NCBI GenBank assembly: GCA_023375675.1
Contig: JALQBC010000021.1
Span: 310,001 to 374,000, forward strand
Source: Cytospora piceicola
Lineage: Eukaryota; Ascomycota; Sordariomycetes; Diaporthales; Cytosporaceae
DNA length: 64,000 nucleotides
Direction: 5' to 3'
Part shown: one piece after another, positions 59,050 to 64,000 of the stretch
Layout of the letters: each line of letters opens with the position of its first letter
Position numbering within the stretch: position 1 is the stretch's first letter
Notes under the pieces: model-generated
Databases searched by the model: none
What the model saw: the letters and a program-made list of their open reading frames with translations, nothing else
What the model was told of the DNA's origin: nothing
Made by a program: the position numbers and the translations under genes

Positions 59050-59595
59050 GGAGCCCAAGGACCCTAAGGACGAGCTCGAGGAAGGTCAGTGACGACGCCC
59101 ACCCGTCCGAGAAGTCCCGATACACAAGTCGCTCGTGTGGTTTCCCCACTGCGAAATCGATCATCCACGGCTAGGGACGACGCATCCCCAGGAGCTTTCA
59201 TACCACAAAAAGCAGACGGCGGGATCGGCAGCACGGGTAACAAAGTTGTAGAGAGCATGGGCTGACTGATGTCATTTGTTCAACAGAGTGCAAGGCGTCT
59301 AAGCAATGCGCACCCGCCAAGCACCACTACGATGAGTGCGTCGAGCGCGTCACCTCCCAGCAGGAGAACGGCGGAGCCAAGGAGGACTGCGTTGAGGAGT
59401 GTAAGTATAAACCATTCCACCCCGGGGGAGGCCGGGGAAAGCGGAGGACGGCGTCATTTGTGAAGGGTGCATGTGCATGCGGAGTGCACAGCCCTCCTTG
59501 GGAACCTATACTGATAACATCGAAATACAGTCTTCCACCTCGCCCACTGCGCAACCCAATGCGCCGCTCCTAAGCTGTGGTCCGTCCTCAAATAA
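58718..59595 (+). CDS. qcr6: Ubiquinol-cytochrome c reductase hinge subunit (Qcr6)
   Basis: Four short exons (58718-58807, 58955-59084, 59287-59400, 59531-59595) join in phase with GTGCGT, GTCAGT and GTAAGT donors, giving 132 residues. The N-terminus is MGFWEAISDLAESVAPWSV. A low-complexity acidic stretch with a run of glutamates (about residues 48-64) comes next. The conserved hinge domain follows, with cysteines in ECKASKQCAPAKHHYDECVE and EFFHLAHCATQC, ending PKLWSVLK. In the family these cysteines form disulfides in the intermembrane space. Qcr6 is the acidic subunit of complex III near cytochrome c1. Introns make up more than half of the gene. A double CCAAT box lies upstream. Confidence 0.93.
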
Positions 59596-62544
59596 GCCGA
59601 TCCAGTCAATCACACGACCAACCGGCGACCCCTTCGTCCTTGGTTCGGATTATAGCAATCGCCGAGACAAGAAAAGACAACCGTGTTTTGAGATGTTGGC
59701 ATTGGCGCGGGTATAGACAATCAAAAGTTGCCCTTGAGAAGAACTGCCGGCCTCGTGTGTGTCCACCGTTCGCGCTGGGCATATGGGAGGCATGGGCAGC
59801 CCACCCCTATGGATGGATGCTTGGGAGGTGTGGACGAGCGGGACAGCACGTGTCCCCTGTACAAATGTGTGACGAGGTGGGATTGAGGTTGATGAGATGG
59901 ACGTTGGTTGGGGGCTTGGACCTTCCTACCTGTAGGGAGTCCAGGTTTCCGCTTTGGGTGACGGTTGGCATACGTTCGTCTATAACCTCGGTCACACGTG
60001 TATCATAACACCCCCCCAAAAAAACAACCTCCCTGTTTTCAGCTGAATTATTAGATTTTGAAAAACCTCTCTCTCGTTACCTTCGGCTGTGTTCGTCGAT
60101 GCTGTCTGTGCTTGCTGGGCTGGTAATAGGTACCTCGCGGGCTGGTCAGAACGGTATGATCGAGATGCCAACCTGTTTAGAAGCGCCAGGCTCACTTCAT
60201 GCCTGGCCTATACCTGACTGCCAGCGAGTGGTGGTTTGCTTGTCCCTCCCAGCCCCGGGTCGCATCGAACGGTTGTATGTGAACCCCTATCTAGTTAGAC
60301 GAACGTGACGGAGAATATTTGGTTGTCCTTCACATTCGTCCGTCCAATACTCCGAGGTCTCGGACAACGGATCGCAACCAGCCCTCCTCGGTGGACCACC
60401 ACCGTCACATCAAGTCTATGAGCAACAACTGGCCCGTCCGAGGCCGTGGTTCTTTGGGTGGCTAAAGAAGTGGCAAATCCGTTGGGCCCAGAGGGCTGAC
60501 CCCCTCTTTATGTTCGAACCCCAAGCGCCAACATACTTCGGGGCGGAGGAGCCGCTTGTTTCTTCTGGTCACCCAATCTACATCCCCCAACGCTCTGAGT
60601 CGTGTTCAGCGGTTGAGGCGTATCATGAGCATGAACCGTCCCCCTTCTCCATACACGCCGCACATATACGGGGGTGGCCGATCCGGATCAGGAGACCCAG
60701 TATAGAGGGCAACGACAACAAGGGGGGATACGGTAACTGAGAAACAGCCCGATGTGTGTGCGTTTCCATGCGCTGTCGCTATCGAGGCACGCATATACAG
60801 TAGTAGTCAGCAGCTGCCGAGGGCGGATGGGCCTAGCCCGCACCACCGCTCCACATGTACCGGTCCGACGGAAAGCGATGTGATACTATGGTGTAACTCT
60901 CCCTGTTACATGGGTTATCATGCGGTCACCGTATGCGTCCTTTCTCGGCAAGAATGGCGTAAGATGCAGGTTACCGGCCGCGGGCGCCGATGGTTGGTGA
61001 TACGACCAGATCTTGTCATCTGCAACCATCACAGGTCAACTTGGGGGGCAGAGGGGGCGAGTAAATGATTGAATGGGTTTGATCTTGAGAGGATTTATGG
61101 GTTAGGTTTCTGAGGTTTCTTGGGGGCATGTTCCACCTCGTAAAACGACTAATGGGAGCCATAGAGATCAAGTGCCTGGTATGAGATGAGGTTTGTAGAT
61201 ATTGTATTTGTCTGTTGGCCACGCTTGTACATTGTGGACGAGGAGGCGGCCATCTATGCACAGCAGATGCTCACTTATGCAAACAATCAAGCGGAACGAA
61301 TGGATGGATATGAGGTGTCAAAAAGCATAAAGATGGCCAGCATCGGACCTGGTATCCAGAAGCAGCAAGTGTCATTCGTCCCTCGCCACCACTCCGGGAA
61401 TAGGTAGAGATGTCCCTTGTCCGGACGACGTGATCTTCTGCCGTGCGTCGCGTCTCTCTTTCTCCAACGACCCTCTCCACGGGTTTCCGTTACAGGAAAC
61501 GAGCCGAGCTGCTGGGGAGGGATATGTTTTTGATGTGTTGATGTGTTGACGTGTTGTGGAATTGAACAATGAAAGATGGGCTATAGGAGGAAATCAACTG
61601 AAAATCAACTGAGAATCAACAGAAAACCAACGGGAATCTCAGGATGCAGGATGCAGATGTCAAAATGGTGGTGAGCCAACCCATGTTCAGTTAAGCTGGA
61701 GACGAGATGTTGGTTACATTCAGGCCTTTCCCGTCCCAGCGTTGAGACCCACAACGACCACACTGAACCGTTGACAATTGGAGGAAGCACACACCTACAC
61801 CGCACCGTAACAGGAATGTATGTAGTGTAGCGGGGGGAAGTAGAACAAAGTAAAAAAAAAAATCGGATGTTTGGGGTGCTGGGCCGATGAAAGGGGAGCC
61901 ACAGCGGGATACAGTTCTGTATACGGACTTCCAGGACTGAATACATACATAGATCCGGGACACTAAGGCCGGAACAACAAGGTGTCGATCCGGGGGGCGG
62001 TTGTTGTTTTAAACTACATACCGTACTTCATTACTTAAGTAAGTAAGTAGGTAGACTATCTATCTACCTTAGGTAGGTATCCAAGTATCCAACTATCTAA
62101 TAGGTACGTAGATAGGTACGCAGGTAGATAAGTCTTCGCTTGGCTGCTGTGCCACATTGCGACCGTTCGAGATTCCGGATTTCCTCAATCAACTTCACTC
62201 ACTCACCCATTCAACCACTCAATTCGTCTCTATATATTTGCTGCAATACTTCAGCATTTGATCTACATCGGCATGTTGTGTGTATTCTACCTATAACAGC
62301 GACCCACGCTGGACATGATATCGCAGCATATCAGTTCAAACCACCATCCGCATCCCTCATTCGGGCCCGTGACACTCAACGGTGTTTCACGCCTCCCAGC
62401 AGTCAGAAGCTATTAGGCCAGGCACAGGTTCGAAAAAGGGTTCCCATCTCCTCAGCAGGACGAGAGACCGCACCAGTCGCGTTTATTCGGCTACCACGAT
62501 AAAAGAAGAAGAAGACAAAATAGGCGAATCAACTCGAGACAGAC
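59596..62544. other. Intergenic region qcr6 / MFS gene
   Basis: About 2.9 kb with no gene I can support; short frames on both strands match nothing I know. It has a C9A7-type run near 60009-60025, an A10-11 run near 61853, and a dense TAGG/TACC tract at 62030-62130 about 0.4-0.5 kb before the MFS start codon. Confidence 0.5.
62030..62132. repeat. TAGG/TACC-rich tract upstream of the MFS gene
   Basis: Consecutive AAGTAAGTAAG, TAGGTAGAC, TACCTTAGGTAGG, AGGTACGTAGATAGG and related words fill about 100 bp. Confidence 0.8.
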
Positions 62545-64000
62545 ATGGCTTCCGAGATAAAGGCTGGAGACTGGAAGGAGGGAGACGTGCGGGCGGAGAG
62601 TGACCCGGATCAGCCACCGAGATCGTCCTCCATCTCCAAGGCCGACGAGATCAGCGCTGAGGTGACGGACCAGGACCAGATCCAGGACCAGGACCAGGAC
62701 CATTCGACCTCTAGGAACGAGAACAGCGGCGCTCGTCGGTTCCCACGTATTGGTCTGAATGCCCTGATGCACAGATCACAACCGTCGCCCGGAGAAGTCA
62801 ACGAGGATGGCACGTACCCGTTGTATAAAGTGTACAAGAGGAGGTGGTTCGGCGTGGTGCAGCTGACACTGCTCAACATCATTGTGAGCTGGGATGTAAG
62901 TGTTTGCTTTCCTTGGTATGCTTGGGTGTCCACGTTATTGTGGAAAAGGACCGCATGGGGCGCAGAGCGGCTTGCATGTGATCCTAGCCACACGATATAT
63001 GGACAAAGTGAGAAGATTTGGGGGCCATTACGAGGGGCTGAAGATGGCCGGCGCTGACATTTGATTCCCAGTGGTTGACCTTCTCACCCGTCGCCTCCAG
63101 CGCTGCCCAGTTTTTCCACACCTCAGAGTCCAACGTCAACTGGCTGTCTACGGCCTTCCTCTTCGCCTTCTGCGCCATCTCCCCTCTTGTCATCTATGTG
63201 CTCCACTGGGGACCTAAGCCGTCCATCCTCGCCGCCGCCGTGCTGATCCTCGTGGGCAACTGGATTCGCTATGGTGGCGTCAGGGCCTCGTCGCACAACT
63301 CTTTCGGGGTGGTCATGTTCGGCCAGATCCTTATCGGCTTCGGCCAGCCTTTTGTCCTGGCCGCGCCGACGAGGTATTCGGATATGTGGTTTACCAACCG
63401 CGGCCGTGTGGCTGCCACGGCCCTCATGAGTCTGGCCAACCCGCTGGGTGCCGCCCTGAGCCAGGTGATTGTGCCGTTCTGGGTGTACTCGCCGAGTGAT
63501 ATCCCCAACGCCACGTTATACGTTGCTATTATTGTACGTCAATCACATATTCCCCCTCTCCAGACTATCTTCTTCCGGTGAATGGCACAACTAACAGACA
63601 CACAACAAGGCCACCGTCGGTTGCGTCCCCGCCTTCTTCATCCCAGCCAAACCGCCCACGCCGGCCGCACCCTCCAACGAGACAGCCAAGGCCCCCCTGG
63701 CGGCCTCGGTCGGGATCCTCGCCCGCTCCCCGGAGTTCTGGATGGTCTTCATCCCCTACTCCGTCTACGTCGGCTTCTTCAACTCCATCTCGTCGCTCCT
63801 GAACCAGATGATGGAGCCCTACGGCTTCGACGACACCGAGAGCGGCATCGCCGGCGCGGTGCTCATCGTCGTCGGCCTCGTCTCGTCGGCCGTCACGAGC
63901 CCCATCCTCGACCGCACAAAGACCTTCCTCCCCGCCATCAAGGTGGCCGTGCCCATCATCGGACTCTGCTACCTCGCCTTCATCTGGATGCCCGCCACGC
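62545..64000 (+). CDS. MFS transporter, FLVCR/DIRC2-like (3' end outside window)
   Basis: Exons 62545-62895, 63072-63533 and 63610 to the edge join in phase 0 (GTAAGT...CCCAG, GTACGT...ACAAG) and give 401 residues before the window ends. A hydrophilic N-terminus of about 95 residues, with an Asp-Gln repeat (about 50-60), precedes [20 protein letters not shown]. Then [17 protein letters not shown] and later helices, about nine to ten visible, follow the order of the FLVCR/DIRC2 group of the major facilitator superfamily. The loop after helix six has the Pro-rich, Ala-rich form [18 protein letters not shown]. Animal FLVCR proteins carry heme, choline or related cargo; the fungal substrate is unknown. 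The gene is truncated only by the window. Confidence 0.85.

Noticed and set aside
60440..60530. tRNA-like pieces: TGGCTAAAGAAGTGG (A-box-like) and GTTCGAACC (B-box-like)
   Set aside because: The spacing and flanks do not allow a paired acceptor stem or a proper T stem, so no cloverleaf forms.
1..64000. CRISPR array, rRNA genes, bacterial operons
   Set aside because: Intron-bearing eukaryotic genes and RIP show a fungal nuclear chromosome; the tandem repeats have no spacer structure.

Overview
The window looks like nuclear DNA of a filamentous ascomycete (Pezizomycotina, most likely Sordariomycetes). The evidence is the genes (Clr5-domain protein, CreC, a CreD-type arrestin, Arp1-type amidase), short GT-AG introns of about 50-110 nt, tiny first exons, and an AT-rich block whose missing CpA/TpG and abundant TpA are typical of repeat-induced point mutation (RIP). 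All gene models come from reading splice sites and phase by eye. Every complete model closes in frame from ATG to stop. No tRNA, rRNA, CRISPR array or intact transposon was found.

Layout. 1-6.4 kb is a RIP-degraded, gene-free block with two stop-riddled relic frames and several families of tandem repeats; its composition changes sharply near 6.5 kb. 7.2-18.8 kb holds nse2 (+), a Clr5/poly-Q protein (-), an SLM1-like BAR-PH protein (-) and a creD-like arrestin (-). A gene-poor 5 kb stretch follows. 23.8-29.1 kb holds an amidase (-) and creC (-). 30.3-43.6 kb is a dense housekeeping block: gem1 (+), abd1 (-), rpn7 (+), alanine aminotransferase (-), and a SurE-tubulin tyrosine ligase fusion of Pby1 type (+). 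After 3.6 kb without a gene comes a PMCA-type calcium ATPase (+, 47.2-51.5 kb), then 5.5 kb without a convincing gene. The right end has a WBP2-like PY-motif protein (+), qcr6 (+), and an FLVCR-like MFS transporter (+) cut by the window edge.

How the genes relate. Most are conserved housekeeping genes rather than a cluster. One theme recurs: nse2 (SUMO ligase), the creD-like arrestin (adaptor for HECT ubiquitin ligases), creC (cofactor of a deubiquitinase), rpn7 (proteasome lid) and the WBP2-like protein (PY motifs) all belong to ubiquitin/SUMO pathways. creC and creD both act in carbon catabolite repression in Aspergillus and lie about 8 kb apart on the same strand. abd1/rpn7, creC/gem1 and the aminotransferase/pby1 pair are divergent and share upstream regions.

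Features most worth a second look are: a 48-codon acid-free in-frame extension upstream of the first AUG of alanine aminotransferase, in a leader with no AUG (possible non-AUG mitochondrial presequence); two probable GC-AG introns; start codons in 10- and 11-nt first exons; a palindromic double CCAAT box upstream of qcr6; a dispersed TACCTAGGTA-type motif in many gene-upstream regions; and unusual repeat density just upstream of the WBP2-like gene.
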